From an uncultured Clostridia bacterium (lineage in GTDB: Bacteria > Bacillota > Clostridia > Christensenellales > UBA3700): a stretch of DNA of 25,272 bases. The stretch lies in the NCBI GenBank assembly GCA_947176975.1, contig CAMWSW010000003.1, positions 1-25,272 of the forward strand, given 5' to 3'. Position 1 is the first letter of the stretch. Every line of letters begins with the position of its first letter. The translations under genes and the position numbers were made by a program. The notes under the pieces are model-generated. The model searched no databases. It saw nothing but the letters and a program-made list of their open reading frames with translations, and was not told where the DNA came from. Of the stretch, positions 1 to 7,798 are shown one piece after another.

Positions 1-64
1 CATTGTATAAATTATTAAACCATATAAAAATTTTTAATATAAAATATAGAATAAATAAAGCTTT
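1..64. other. AT-rich window edge, no gene seen
   Basis: This is almost pure A/T and lies downstream of the 190-aa minus-strand gene. It contains A/T-only inverted repeats that could fold, but none has the GC-rich stem expected of a convincing terminator. The neighbouring gene to the left is outside the window. Confidence 0.5.
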
Positions 65-637
65 CTATACTAATTGCTCTATTCGACACTTTTGACAAAG
101 CGGATAAGTAGCAATAAAAGGTTCAATTGCGCTTTTCATACGCTCGTAATTTGCGCCGTAGAAATACAATGCCGTTTCTCTATTTCCCTGCCACCAACTA
201 AATACGACTAGGTCTTTCCCAATGAGCTTGCTCATCTCATTAAAGACAACGTCTGCGCTGCAAGTTTCATAAACTTCTTTGTCAAGGTCAACTCCGTTGA
301 GGTAGACTGCCATTCCTTCCAAATTTCCTATATCAAAGCTTCTTTCCTCATTTTCTCCCATCAATATTAGTTTACTACCTTTTGACGTAGGAAATTGTTT
401 TAATAATTCTATTAACGATTCTTCTTTATCTTTGTAATAATCAATATTGACATCACAACCAAGCGGACCTTCTTCCTTGGTAAATTCGGTTCCGCCGCCG
501 TCAACTACTCCTATTTTTCCTTTTTTTAATATTTTATTCAATATGTCTTCGTAATAAGAGCCTCTGTCTATTGGGCGAAGTCTCATATTAAGCGAAAGCG
601 TTGCGTATTCTGTAGGTTTTTTCTTAAAAAGTCCCAT
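65..637 (-). CDS. Hypothetical protein, 190 aa
   Basis: I do not recognise this family. The start is well supported: TAAGGAG lies just upstream of the ATG, and a TTGATT-17-TAAAAT promoter sits about 30-55 bases further upstream. The protein is soluble, with no signal peptide or membrane segment. It begins with a lysine-rich MGLFKKKP stretch. A glycine-rich VVDGGGTEF motif lies near residues 44-52, followed by a CDVNIDY strand, which suggests an alpha/beta fold with a central sheet. The C-terminus carries a CxxC pair (PLCQKCRIEQ). It appears monocistronic. Small proteins of this style occur as immunity-type or uncharacterised accessory proteins, but that is only an impression. Confidence 0.75.
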   Translation of the reverse strand: MGLFKKKPTEYATLSLNMRLRPIDRGSYYEDILNKILKKGKIGVVDGGGTEFTKEEGPLGCDVNIDYYKDKEESLIELLKQFPTSKGSKLILMGENEERSFDIGNLEGMAVYLNGVDLDKEVYETCSADVVFNEMSKLIGKDLVVFSWWQGNRETALYFYGANYERMKSAIEPFIATYPLCQKCRIEQLV

Positions 638-663
638 AATTTACTCCTTAATTTTATATAATC

Positions 664-692
664 ATTTTAACATACGCAATAGCAAAAATCAA
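664..692 (-). promoter_or_regulatory. Promoter for the 190-aa gene
   Basis: Read on the minus strand: TTGATT (687-692), a 17-nt spacer, and TAAAAT (664-669), about 27 nt upstream of the 190-aa ATG with its TAAGGAG ribosome binding site in between. The match to sigma-A consensus is good. Confidence 0.65.
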
Positions 693-920
693 GACACATT
701 CATCATCAAGACTTATCGACTTCAACGAAAATACTAGAAATATAAACTAATCGCATTTTATTGGATAGAGATAAAATATTTTTGAAAGCTCTTTGGCTCG
801 ACAACTATGGATATTATGGAGAATTAATTGTTCGTTTTACGTTACCACTCCTCCACTAGCAAACGCGCTACTTAATATCATAGATATTTCACGTTGCATA
901 AGCGACATTTCAATTTTATA
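693..920. other. Intergenic region without a supported gene
   Basis: This lies between the divergent promoters of the 190-aa gene and the dehydrogenase gene. It holds an imperfect inverted repeat: CTATGGATATTA at 805-816 and TAATATCATAG at 873-883, 11 paired bases with one bulged G and a 56-nt loop. A 22-codon minus-strand reading frame at 842-908 has no ribosome binding site. Nothing else was recognised. Confidence 0.4.
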
Positions 921-949
921 TTGACTAAAATTTTGAAAAATGTTATACT
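921..949 (+). promoter_or_regulatory. Promoter for the SDR gene
   Basis: TTGACT (921-926), 17-nt spacer, TATACT (944-949). This is close to the sigma-A consensus and lies about 40 nt upstream of the dehydrogenase start codon. Confidence 0.8.
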
Positions 950-988
950 ATTAATAATAAAAATTTATGATTTAAGGAGGAAATTTTT

Positions 989-1816
989 ATGGCTGATGTT
1001 TGCGTAATCACAGGCGGCGGAAGCGGTATGGGACTTGCTGCTGCGAAGTGTATGCCAAAAGAAAAAATCATTGTTATTTCCGGAAGGACTCAAAGTAAAC
1101 TTGACGGAGCGGTCGAAGAACTTAAAGCTCTTGGCTACTCTGCTTATGCAAAAACCTGCGACACTTCTAAACGTGAAAGTGTCAAAGAACTTGCAGAATA
1201 TGCTGCAACTCTTGGCGAAATCAAAAACGTAATCAACTCAGCAGGTCTTTCGCCTGCAATGGCAAAACCCGAAACTATTATTCGCGTAAACTCTCTCGGA
1301 ACTGTCTACGTCAATGAAGAGTTTTCAAAACTTATGAATAAAGGCAGCGTCATTTGTGATATTGCTTCAAACTCTGCTTACGTTTTGCCAAAGTTTTTGA
1401 TAAATACAAAGGTTTATGCGCTTGCAGATACTGATGAAGAATTGTTTGTCAAAAAACTTGTTAAAAAGAGCGGACTTGCAAAATCCAAAGGCGAGTATGC
1501 TATGTCCGGTTTTGCTTATGCAATGTCTAAAAACTTTGTTTGCTGGTACGCAAAAAAATGCGCATTTGAATATGGTGAAAAAGGTATCAGAGTCGTTTCT
1601 CTCAGCCCCGGTTTGATTGCAACAGACATGGGTAACCTTGAAGCCAAAGACGGCGGTATGCTTATTCCATTTGCAGCAGAAAAGAGAATGGGTGAAGCGG
1701 AAGAACTTGGCTTTGCAATTGCATCCGTTGCAGATGAAAGAAACGGATATCTTGCCGGCGTTGACGTCTTGGTTGACGGCGGAAGCACAACTCATATGAA
1801 AGAGTTCAAGAAATAA
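989..1816 (+). CDS. Short-chain dehydrogenase/reductase (SDR)
   Basis: This is a cytosolic NAD(P)-dependent oxidoreductase with a classical SDR Rossmann fold; the substrate cannot be told from sequence. The cofactor-binding TGxxxGxG motif is at residues 8-15 (TGGGSGMG), the NSAG motif at 83-86, a catalytic Asn candidate at 101, Ser at 127 or 129, and the YxxxK pair at Tyr177/Lys181 (YAMSK). The SPG turn follows at 206-208. The C-terminus has the usual GxDVLVDGG strand. At 275 residues it has normal family length. The start has a strong AAGGAGG site and a near-consensus promoter, and a hairpin terminator follows, so the gene is a stand-alone unit. The segment between the Ser and Tyr motifs is longer than in minimal SDRs, suggesting a substrate-specific insertion. 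Confidence 0.93.
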   Translation: MADVCVITGGGSGMGLAAAKCMPKEKIIVISGRTQSKLDGAVEELKALGYSAYAKTCDTSKRESVKELAEYAATLGEIKNVINSAGLSPAMAKPETIIRVNSLGTVYVNEEFSKLMNKGSVICDIASNSAYVLPKFLINTKVYALADTDEELFVKKLVKKSGLAKSKGEYAMSGFAYAMSKNFVCWYAKKCAFEYGEKGIRVVSLSPGLIATDMGNLEAKDGGMLIPFAAEKRMGEAEELGFAIASVADERNGYLAGVDVLVDGGSTTHMKEFKK

Positions 1817-1854
1817 TAAAAAGGAAGATACGTTATCACTACTCTACCAATTTT

Positions 1855-1885
1855 AAGACCGATAAAAATTTATCGGTCTTTTGTT
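1855..1885 (+). terminator. Rho-independent terminator after the SDR gene
   Basis: The perfect stem AAGACCGATAAA / TTTATCGGTCTT (1855-1866 with 1869-1880) has a minimal AT loop and is followed by TTGTTT. Confidence 0.85.
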
Positions 1886-1933
1886 TCACTTGATATACAA
1901 AGCACCCGCCAAAGTGCCAAATTGATTTTGCGC

Positions 1934-1962
1934 TTGCATTTATTCAGCAAATACGCTATAAT
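1934..1962 (+). promoter_or_regulatory. Promoter for the DUF3795-rubrerythrin operon
   Basis: TTGCAT (1934-1939), 17-nt spacer, perfect TATAAT (1957-1962), about 35-40 nt upstream of the start. Confidence 0.8.
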
Positions 1963-2001
1963 ATTTGTGCGATAAACAGTAATTTTGAGGCTTAGTTGAT
2001 T

Positions 2002-2400
2002 ATGAAAAAACTTATAGCATTTTGCGGACTTGATTGCGAAAAATGTGATGCAAGGATAGCTACGCTAAATAACGATGATGATTTACGCGACAAGGTTGCT
2101 AAACTTTGGTCGGAGATGAACGGAGTGGCTATTACACCCGAAATGATAAACTGCGAGGGCTGTCGCGTGGACGGAGTCAAAACGCCATTTTGCAATGACC
2201 TCTGTCCTATAAGACAATGTGCGCTTGGTAAAAAGTGCGAAACCTGCGGTGACTGTCCTGCTATGAACGAATGTCAAACTGTCGGTATGATAATATCAAA
2301 CAATGACGAAGCATTAAACAACCTTAAAGGCAATGATTCATTAAGTAAAAAGGCATTTTGCGAATGCCCCGATTCCAGAAATACAAAACAAAACCAATAG
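2002..2400 (+). CDS. DUF3795 cysteine-rich protein, 132 aa
   Basis: This is a small cysteine-rich protein of the DUF3795 type, shown by the opening FCGLDCEKCDARIAT motif followed by CxxC-spaced cysteines (CEGC, CNDLCPIRQCA, CETCGDCPAMNEC). It has about a dozen cysteines, consistent with metal or Fe-S/zinc binding. Molecular function is not established for the family. The ATG at 2002 is chosen because family members begin just before the FCGLDC motif. An alternative TTG at 1996 sits 5 nt after a GAGG and would add two residues. It is the first gene of a two-gene operon, with rubrerythrin starting 12 nt after its stop, which suggests an oxygen or redox-stress setting. Confidence 0.88.
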   Translation: MKKLIAFCGLDCEKCDARIATLNNDDDLRDKVAKLWSEMNGVAITPEMINCEGCRVDGVKTPFCNDLCPIRQCALGKKCETCGDCPAMNECQTVGMIISNNDEALNNLKGNDSLSKKAFCECPDSRNTKQNQ

Positions 2401-2412
2401 AAAGGAGACACT

Positions 2413-2952
2413 ATGGAAAACAAGTACAAAGGCACACAAACAGAAAAAAATCTCGAAACTGCTTTCGCCGGAGAATCGCAAGCAAGAAATAAATATACTT
2501 ACTTTGCTTCGGTTGCAAAAAAAGAAGGCTACGAACAAATATCCGCATTATTTTTAAAGACTGCAGACAACGAAAAAGAACACGCTAAAATGTGGTGCAA
2601 AGAATTATCCGGAATTGGCAATACCGCGCAAAATCTTGCCGCTGCCGCCGACGGAGAAAATCACGAGTGGACGGATATGTACGAGGAGTTTGCCAAGACT
2701 GCCGAAGCCGAAGGCTTTAAAGATCTTGCTGATAAATTCCGTATGGTAGGAGCTATCGAAAAGGCTCACGAAGAAAGATACCGCGCGCTTTTGAAAAATA
2801 TCGAAACAGCAGAAGTCTTCAAAAAAAGCCAAGTCAAGGTTTGGGAATGCCGCAACTGCGGTCATATCGTTGTCGGTATGAATGCTCCCGAAATATGCCC
2901 CGTATGCGCGCACCCGCAAAGTTATTTTGAAGTTCACGCAGATAATTATTAA
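2413..2952 (+). CDS. rbr: Rubrerythrin
   Basis: This is a non-haem di-iron peroxidase that reduces H2O2 in the cytosol of anaerobes. The N-terminal ferritin-like four-helix domain carries the iron ligands: Glu21 in GESQARNKY, ExxH at 54-57 (EKEH) and ExxH at 116-119 (EKAH). The C-terminal rubredoxin domain has two CxxC pairs, Cys146/Cys149 and Cys162/Cys165, for the electron-transfer Fe(SCys)4 site. Length (179 aa) and domain order match classical rubrerythrin. The AAGGAG ribosome binding site is strong. It is co-transcribed with the DUF3795 gene upstream and ends 8 nt from the convergent symporter gene. Confidence 0.97.
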   Translation: MENKYKGTQTEKNLETAFAGESQARNKYTYFASVAKKEGYEQISALFLKTADNEKEHAKMWCKELSGIGNTAQNLAAAADGENHEWTDMYEEFAKTAEAEGFKDLADKFRMVGAIEKAHEERYRALLKNIETAEVFKKSQVKVWECRNCGHIVVGMNAPEICPVCAHPQSYFEVHADNY

Positions 2953-2960
2953 AATAACAC

Positions 2961-4370
2961 TTATTGCTGAGATTGTTCCTTCTCCTCTTTTGCCTTTGCG
3001 CGGCGGACGTCGAGTTCTGATTTGATTGTTGCAAAGCGTTCGCGGCTGAGGTTGGCTCTGTGAGAAAAGATAATTGACACAAGGAAAATTACGCCTGGAA
3101 GTACGCCGAGTACTATGCGCACGGCAAGCAACGCGCTGTCGGGTTGTTGAATCGTAGCGCCGTCGGTACTCTCTACATAGCCAAACGCGCCAAGCACGGC
3201 AGATACCAAGGCTATGGACACGCCGTTGGCGACTTTATACATAAACTGCGTAATGCCGTAATATGCGCCCTCTCGCCTCGTGCCATTGACGTATTCGTCG
3301 ACTTCGACGACGTCGGGTACGCTTGCGTACGGCAAGATTTGAATTGCCGACATACCAAAGCCCGCAAACACGCACAAGAGTATCGTCGTAGCGATGTTTT
3401 TTGCCGGCACGAATATCGCAAACAAAAGTACAAAAGCCATATATATGCAAGCTATCGTATAGACCTTATGTTTGTTGAATTTCTCGCTCAGCTTTACCCA
3501 AACGAATGACGACGCTATTGCGCACAAAAGCGGTATCGCAACGAAGACCATTGCCATCGTTCCTCCGCTGAATCCCAGCGAATCGTTGATGAAGAACATA
3601 AATACCGCCATTATTATATCAAATCCCACCATGCTCAAAAGATAGCAAAGCATTACGTTGCGGAATTCAGGCAACTTGAAAAACTCTTTGAGCGTGACAA
3701 TAAAGCCTTTGTCGTTTTGCTCGGTATCGTCGACGCGTTCTTTGATATTGCCCGCGCAAAGCAACATTATTACGATTGATATGAATGCGAATATACCCGC
3801 AGACATTAGATACGCGTGTCTTGCATTGCCAAACAACTCGTAGAACAAACTTTCTTGCCCGTCGGCAAACAGCGCAAAGAGCGCAGCTCCGAGTATGATA
3901 CCCACGTTGGCAAGCGCAATTCTTATGCCGTTGAGCGACGTACGCTCGTCGTAGTTGTCCGTCATATTGGCGGTAATTGCATTATACGGTATGTATACTA
4001 CAGTCCAAGTGGTATTGAATAACATATACGCCAAAGTATAGTAAATCATCTTGCCCACTTGCGCGCCTTCGCCAAACGGCGCAATCCACAAAAGCAAGAA
4101 CGCAAGTCCGTAAGGCAACGCGCCAAAAAGCATATATACTCTGCGTTTGCCCCACTTGCTCTTGGTCTTGTCGGATATTCTTCCCATAAGGTAGTCGGTA
4201 ATTGCATCCCAAAACTTTGCGATCAAAAATACCGCAGACGCCAATTCCGCTTTGAGTCCGCCGACGTTGACGAAAAAGTATAGTAAATAAAAGGAGACCG
4301 CCGCAAACATAATGTTGGCGGACAAGTCTCCCAAACCGTAAAAGAATTTTTCTTTGAATTTCAGTTTCAT
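2961..4370 (-). CDS. GPH-family (MelB-like) sugar:cation symporter, MFS fold
   Basis: This is an integral membrane transporter of the glycoside-pentoside-hexuronide:cation symporter family, with about 12 hydrophobic segments over 469 residues. Diagnostic motifs: the N-terminal FFYGLGDLSANI; a WDAITDYLMGRISD segment followed by KWGKRR (the cation-binding helix and loop of MelB-like proteins); an IPYNAI motif followed by the DDYDERT-like NYDERTSLNG loop; and the RREGAYYG motif in the C-terminal half. The sugar is unknown. The ATG at 4370 is chosen because MKLKFKEKFF is the normal family start. An upstream in-frame TTG at 4409 lies inside the AAA gene and lacks a ribosome binding site. The chosen start is only 4 nt after the AAA stop and has no clear Shine-Dalgarno, so it probably depends on translational coupling. 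It is functionally unlike the other genes of the block. Confidence 0.9.
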   Translation of the reverse strand: MKLKFKEKFFYGLGDLSANIMFAAVSFYLLYFFVNVGGLKAELASAVFLIAKFWDAITDYLMGRISDKTKSKWGKRRVYMLFGALPYGLAFLLLWIAPFGEGAQVGKMIYYTLAYMLFNTTWTVVYIPYNAITANMTDNYDERTSLNGIRIALANVGIILGAALFALFADGQESLFYELFGNARHAYLMSAGIFAFISIVIMLLCAGNIKERVDDTEQNDKGFIVTLKEFFKLPEFRNVMLCYLLSMVGFDIIMAVFMFFINDSLGFSGGTMAMVFVAIPLLCAIASSFVWVKLSEKFNKHKVYTIACIYMAFVLLFAIFVPAKNIATTILLCVFAGFGMSAIQILPYASVPDVVEVDEYVNGTRREGAYYGITQFMYKVANGVSIALVSAVLGAFGYVESTDGATIQQPDSALLAVRIVLGVLPGVIFLVSIIFSHRANLSRERFATIKSELDVRRAKAKEEKEQSQQ

Positions 4371-4374
4371 AATA

Positions 4375-5520
4375 TCAATGTGTATTTCTGAAGTTTGCGT
4401 ATTCTTCAAGAAGACTTGCGCTTATGCTTGGCGGAATCTTCTTGAAAGCTCTCTCAAACATATCTAGGCGAAGAGGTATCGGTTTGTTCTCGCCTTTCTC
4501 TTCTATCTCTTCCAAATCGTATCTGCAAGTCTCTTCTATGATACCGCATATATCCGCGGCGGAATAGTAAGCGATCGTATGTACTTCACCCTTGTCGTCG
4601 ACGACGTTGGTGTATTCCTTGGTCATATTGACGACTTCTTCCAAGGATATTCCGTCTAGGTCAATGCCCTTGAGCTTGCCTTCTATTATTGCCTTCTTTG
4701 CCTCGAAGTCGGGTGGCGTAACGTGAATGATATGCGAAAATCTCTTGTATCTCAAATACGCCGGGTCTATGACGTCGGGTCTGTTGGTCGCGCCAATCAT
4801 AATTCTCTTTGAGCCGTCTACGCCAAAGCCGTTGATACGCTGCAAAAGCTCGGTAGTAACCGCCGCTTTATAGTCTTTGGTATCTTGAGTACGTCTGCTG
4901 AATATGGATTCGCACTCGTCGACGAAGAGAATTGCTCCGTCGGGACAGGTGTCAATCTCGTCGAAAATCTGTTTGACAGCTTGTTCCGACTCACCCACGT
5001 ACGACTTGAATATATCCGCAGGAGTGACGATAAAAAGCGGCAAATTCATTGCGTTGGCAATAGCCTCGGCAAACATTGTTTTACCCGTGCCGGGCGCGCC
5101 GTACATAAGCATACCAAGTCCGCCTTCCATCTTGTAATACTTGAGTATGTCGGGATTGTGCGCCATGAATATAAAGCTCTTGACAAGCGCCTTGACGTCC
5201 TCAAGACCTTTGACGTCGTCAAGCGTGGTATCGGGAACTTTATTCTTGAGTACCGAGCCGTAACTTGCCGCGGTATCGCTGAGTTGCTTATAAAACTTGG
5301 AATACTTCTCTATCTTGTCGGTATCGGTGCATCTTGTGGAGAGCGTACGCGCAATCTGAGCCGCTTGAGAATACTTTGCCCTCAAAGCCGCTTTATCGTC
5401 TTCGTTCACATCCTTCTTATCCTTACGACCGCCGAGAATACTGCGTATCTCTTCGATGACGGCGCGGAGCTTGCTCTCAAGCTCTTCTACGCCTTCTTTT
5501 TTTTGCTCTTCCTTTGCCAT
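4375..5520 (-). CDS. Vps4/katanin-like AAA ATPase with MIT-like N-terminus
   Basis: This is a single-ring AAA ATPase expected to act as a hexameric protein remodeller. Residues 1-95 are helical, and the stretch around 42-60 (DKAALRAKYSQAAQIARTLS) resembles an MIT helix of Vps4. The GLEDVK linker follows, then Walker A GAPGTGKT (141-148), an aromatic pore loop KSYVGES (162-168), Walker B ILFVDE (197-202), sensor-1 GATN (233-236) and Arg247/Arg250 in LRYKRF, where classical members have LRPGRF. The C-terminal helix (IPPSISASLLEEYANF) resembles the end helix of the meiotic clade. A TAAGGAT site precedes the ATG. It is the eighth gene of the block, 19 nt after the methionine-rich protein gene, which I infer to be a possible substrate. 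A generic FtsH-like fold without the protease domain is the alternative. Confidence 0.9.
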   Translation of the reverse strand: MAKEEQKKEGVEELESKLRAVIEEIRSILGGRKDKKDVNEDDKAALRAKYSQAAQIARTLSTRCTDTDKIEKYSKFYKQLSDTAASYGSVLKNKVPDTTLDDVKGLEDVKALVKSFIFMAHNPDILKYYKMEGGLGMLMYGAPGTGKTMFAEAIANAMNLPLFIVTPADIFKSYVGESEQAVKQIFDEIDTCPDGAILFVDECESIFSRRTQDTKDYKAAVTTELLQRINGFGVDGSKRIMIGATNRPDVIDPAYLRYKRFSHIIHVTPPDFEAKKAIIEGKLKGIDLDGISLEEVVNMTKEYTNVVDDKGEVHTIAYYSAADICGIIEETCRYDLEEIEEKGENKPIPLRLDMFERAFKKIPPSISASLLEEYANFRNTH

Positions 5521-5539
5521 AAAACTATCCTTACCTACT

Positions 5540-6283
5540 TTATACTATATCGTCGATATTGATATCGCCGCTTCCCGAAGCGCCCACGCCCGTATCTGCG
5601 CTTGGAGCGCTACCTGCCGAGCCTGCGCCCGACGCGTCCGTGTCGGAGCCTTCCGCAGCCATTTCCGCGCGCATTTTGGCAAGTTGTTTTTGAGCTTCGC
5701 TCTCATATCCTGCAACTACGCCGTCCTTTTTCTTTCCGCCGCTTGCGTCCATACTCTTCTTGAGCTTTTTGTCAAAACTGCTCATTGCCGACATCATACC
5801 GTCTGCAATCTTGCCGTAACCGCTGACCATTTTGAACATAGTCTTCATTCTGTTGGAATTGTGCTTGACGAATTTGCGAATTCTGCGTTGCAATCTGATT
5901 CTGCCCATTAGCGAATAGTTGCTGTAATTATCTATCATCATCATTTCGTTGATGAAGTCGAATACGTCGTCCATTATATTCATAGTCTGCGAAAGCACGC
6001 TCATCGCCTCTTTCATAGCAAACATCATTCCCACAAATTCTTTCATAGTGAAAGTCACGTTGTAGAACATCGTCAATATCTTGGTATTGAAGTGATCGGC
6101 TCCGTATTTCATTTCGCTTTCTATGGCTTTTCTGCCAAGGTCTTCAATCGCCTGTTCCATTTCGTTGCGCTTGCCGTCGAGCATTTTGCTCTCCAACTTG
6201 CGTTGATTATCCGCCATTATCTTGTCATACGGATCGGGCGTCGCTTGTTTAAGTTCTCTTTCTCTTTCTTTTCTGCCTGCCAT
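5540..6283 (-). CDS. Methionine-rich helical protein with acidic C-terminal tail
   Basis: I do not recognise a family. The protein has 247 residues and is almost entirely predicted helix. It contains 26 methionines (over 10 percent), concentrated in residues 60-170. It starts highly charged (RKERERELKQ), has a strongly basic helix around 128-147 (RIRLQRRIRKFVKH), and ends in a low-complexity Gly/Ser/Ala/Asp linker after about residue 200 that terminates in the short motif DINIDDIV. There is no signal peptide and no clear membrane helix. A basic helical core, flexible linker and short hydrophobic/acidic tail next to a Vps4-like ATPase is the layout of an ESCRT-III subunit, but primary-sequence identity is not evident, so this stays a hypothesis. 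A GAGGTG site precedes the ATG. Confidence 0.82.
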   Translation of the reverse strand: MAGRKERERELKQATPDPYDKIMADNQRKLESKMLDGKRNEMEQAIEDLGRKAIESEMKYGADHFNTKILTMFYNVTFTMKEFVGMMFAMKEAMSVLSQTMNIMDDVFDFINEMMMIDNYSNYSLMGRIRLQRRIRKFVKHNSNRMKTMFKMVSGYGKIADGMMSAMSSFDKKLKKSMDASGGKKKDGVVAGYESEAQKQLAKMRAEMAAEGSDTDASGAGSAGSAPSADTGVGASGSGDINIDDIV

Positions 6284-6303
6284 TTTTTACACCTCGTAGG
6301 GAC

Positions 6304-7797
6304 TTATTTTTTCGTTATCGTAGATATGATTTGAGACAAATCGTCCTTATCCTCTTCGTTATCTACGCGCTGCTCTTCGCCCTTGTCTTGCTTCTCGACG
6401 GGCGGAGCGGGTTTTTTATACTTCTTGCGAAGCTCTGCAATCTTATCTTTCTTTGCCTGCTCTTCTTTCTCTGCGTCTTGAGCCGTCTGCGTCCTTCTCG
6501 ACGGCGTCTTGAATGCGTCGAATATCTTGTTAGCCTCAGCAAAGCGATTGTCGACTTGCGCCATATGCAAAGTCTGCTCTTGCACGTTTTCCATTACTAT
6601 TTCGTAATAACTCAAAGCCGTGATGATTTGCGTTTCGCTTGCGCCGTAACTCAAAACGTCCAAAAACGTGTTGAAGTCGATATTGGAAAACATTGCGTAA
6701 AACATATTGGGTTCTACTCTTTGATACATATTGAAAATGAGTTCCAATCTCTTGAATTGCGTGAGCAATCTCTTCATGCCAGATATCGTGCCTGCAATCA
6801 TCTTGAGGCTTGCTCTGTAAGTCTCTCTTTCTGTCTTTTTGAGTTCTTCGTCCTCTTCCAGCATCTCTATCTGCAAAAGAGCTTCTTCCTCAAGCATTTC
6901 GCCATTGTCCATCTTGTCGATAAGCGCGGCAATCTTGCCTTGAATCTCTTCGATATCGCTGTTGATTTCAGAGACCTTATCATAGGTGTCTTTCTGAATT
7001 TCGAATTGTTTCTCGAAAGCGTTGAGTTTTGCAAAGAAAGCGTCGCCCTTTTCCTTGACTTCGTCTCTCTTAATCATCTTGGAGAACATATCGTCGGTAT
7101 ATACCTTGATATCGTCTTCCTTTGCTCTCTTGCGCTTGCTGACTTCTTTGGTGAGTTCCGTCCACTTGATAGCTTCGTATCGCGCCTCTTCGAGGTGCTT
7201 GTTCAAGCCGTCGTAAATCATACCGCGCGCAACGCTCTCTCTCCAAGCGCACAACGCGTACGTTGGGTCGCCGTAGACGTACTTTGCGCGATGCGCCGCG
7301 TCTTCGGAAGAGTTGTCCATAGTATCTTCGACTATAAATCTCAACTCCTCTAGCATCTCTATAGACGTCATGAGTATCGATTTGTTGTAGTCCGATATAT
7401 CTCCATTGATGAGCATATTTGCTCCGAAAATGGAATTATCGATATATGCGATAATTTCTCCCTTTATATCTGCCATACTGTCTTCTCCTTTGTCCAATCT
7501 GAACTTCTTGGTTATTTGTTGTTTTTTGTCCTGCATATCGTCGAGTTTAAGACCAACGTTATATTTGGACATATCGCATGCCATATCGGCAAGTTCGTAA
7601 ATTGCATTTCTTAAGTTGTTGTCAAAGCCGTTGTTGATACCTCTTTTGAGAAGCCATTCTATGCTTTCCCTTATTTCGTCGGCAAAGCGTTCGCAACGGT
7701 TGCTGTCGTAACCGTTGAGTTCAAGATTCTTGAATTTCTTGGGATACTTGACTTTGTTTTGGTCAAGAATATCCAACAGCCTTTCAAGCGGTAGCAA
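6304..7797 (-). CDS. Coiled-coil protein, 497 aa, charged C-terminal tail
   Basis: The family is not recognised. The protein is soluble and all-alpha. The N-terminal third is helical and globular-looking. The middle (roughly residues 215-330) is a long charged coiled coil ending in a run of glutamates. A further helical region with RLLTQFKRLELIFNMYQRV follows, then a disordered Lys/Glu/Pro-rich linker from about residue 430, and a final DDLSQIISTITKK peptide. The flexible tail with a short terminal helix mirrors the methionine-rich protein encoded next. Start choice: a perfect AGGAGG (7804-7809) lies 6 nt before the TTG at 7797, immediately after the upstream stop. A longer frame opening at TTG 7827 inside the previous gene has no ribosome binding site. 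Confidence 0.85.
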   Translation of the reverse strand: MLPLERLLDILDQNKVKYPKKFKNLELNGYDSNRCERFADEIRESIEWLLKRGINNGFDNNLRNAIYELADMACDMSKYNVGLKLDDMQDKKQQITKKFRLDKGEDSMADIKGEIIAYIDNSIFGANMLINGDISDYNKSILMTSIEMLEELRFIVEDTMDNSSEDAAHRAKYVYGDPTYALCAWRESVARGMIYDGLNKHLEEARYEAIKWTELTKEVSKRKRAKEDDIKVYTDDMFSKMIKRDEVKEKGDAFFAKLNAFEKQFEIQKDTYDKVSEINSDIEEIQGKIAALIDKMDNGEMLEEEALLQIEMLEEDEELKKTERETYRASLKMIAGTISGMKRLLTQFKRLELIFNMYQRVEPNMFYAMFSNIDFNTFLDVLSYGASETQIITALSYYEIVMENVQEQTLHMAQVDNRFAEANKIFDAFKTPSRRTQTAQDAEKEEQAKKDKIAELRKKYKKPAPPVEKQDKGEEQRVDNEEDKDDLSQIISTITKK

Positions 7798-7798
7798 A

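Noticed and set aside
842..908. 22-codon minus-strand reading frame ending in SSAFASGGVVT
   Set aside because: No Shine-Dalgarno, no promoter of its own, and no family recognised; too short to support.
2921..2958. GTTATTTT / AAAATAAC inverted repeat between rubrerythrin and symporter genes as a shared terminator
   Set aside because: The arms are AT-rich, the loop is 22 nt and no T-run follows on either strand.
6331..7353. Plus-strand 340-codon open frame
   Set aside because: It lies opposite the coiled-coil gene, whose frame has a perfect ribosome binding site and fits the block. The antisense product is leucine/phenylalanine/arginine-biased with no domain.
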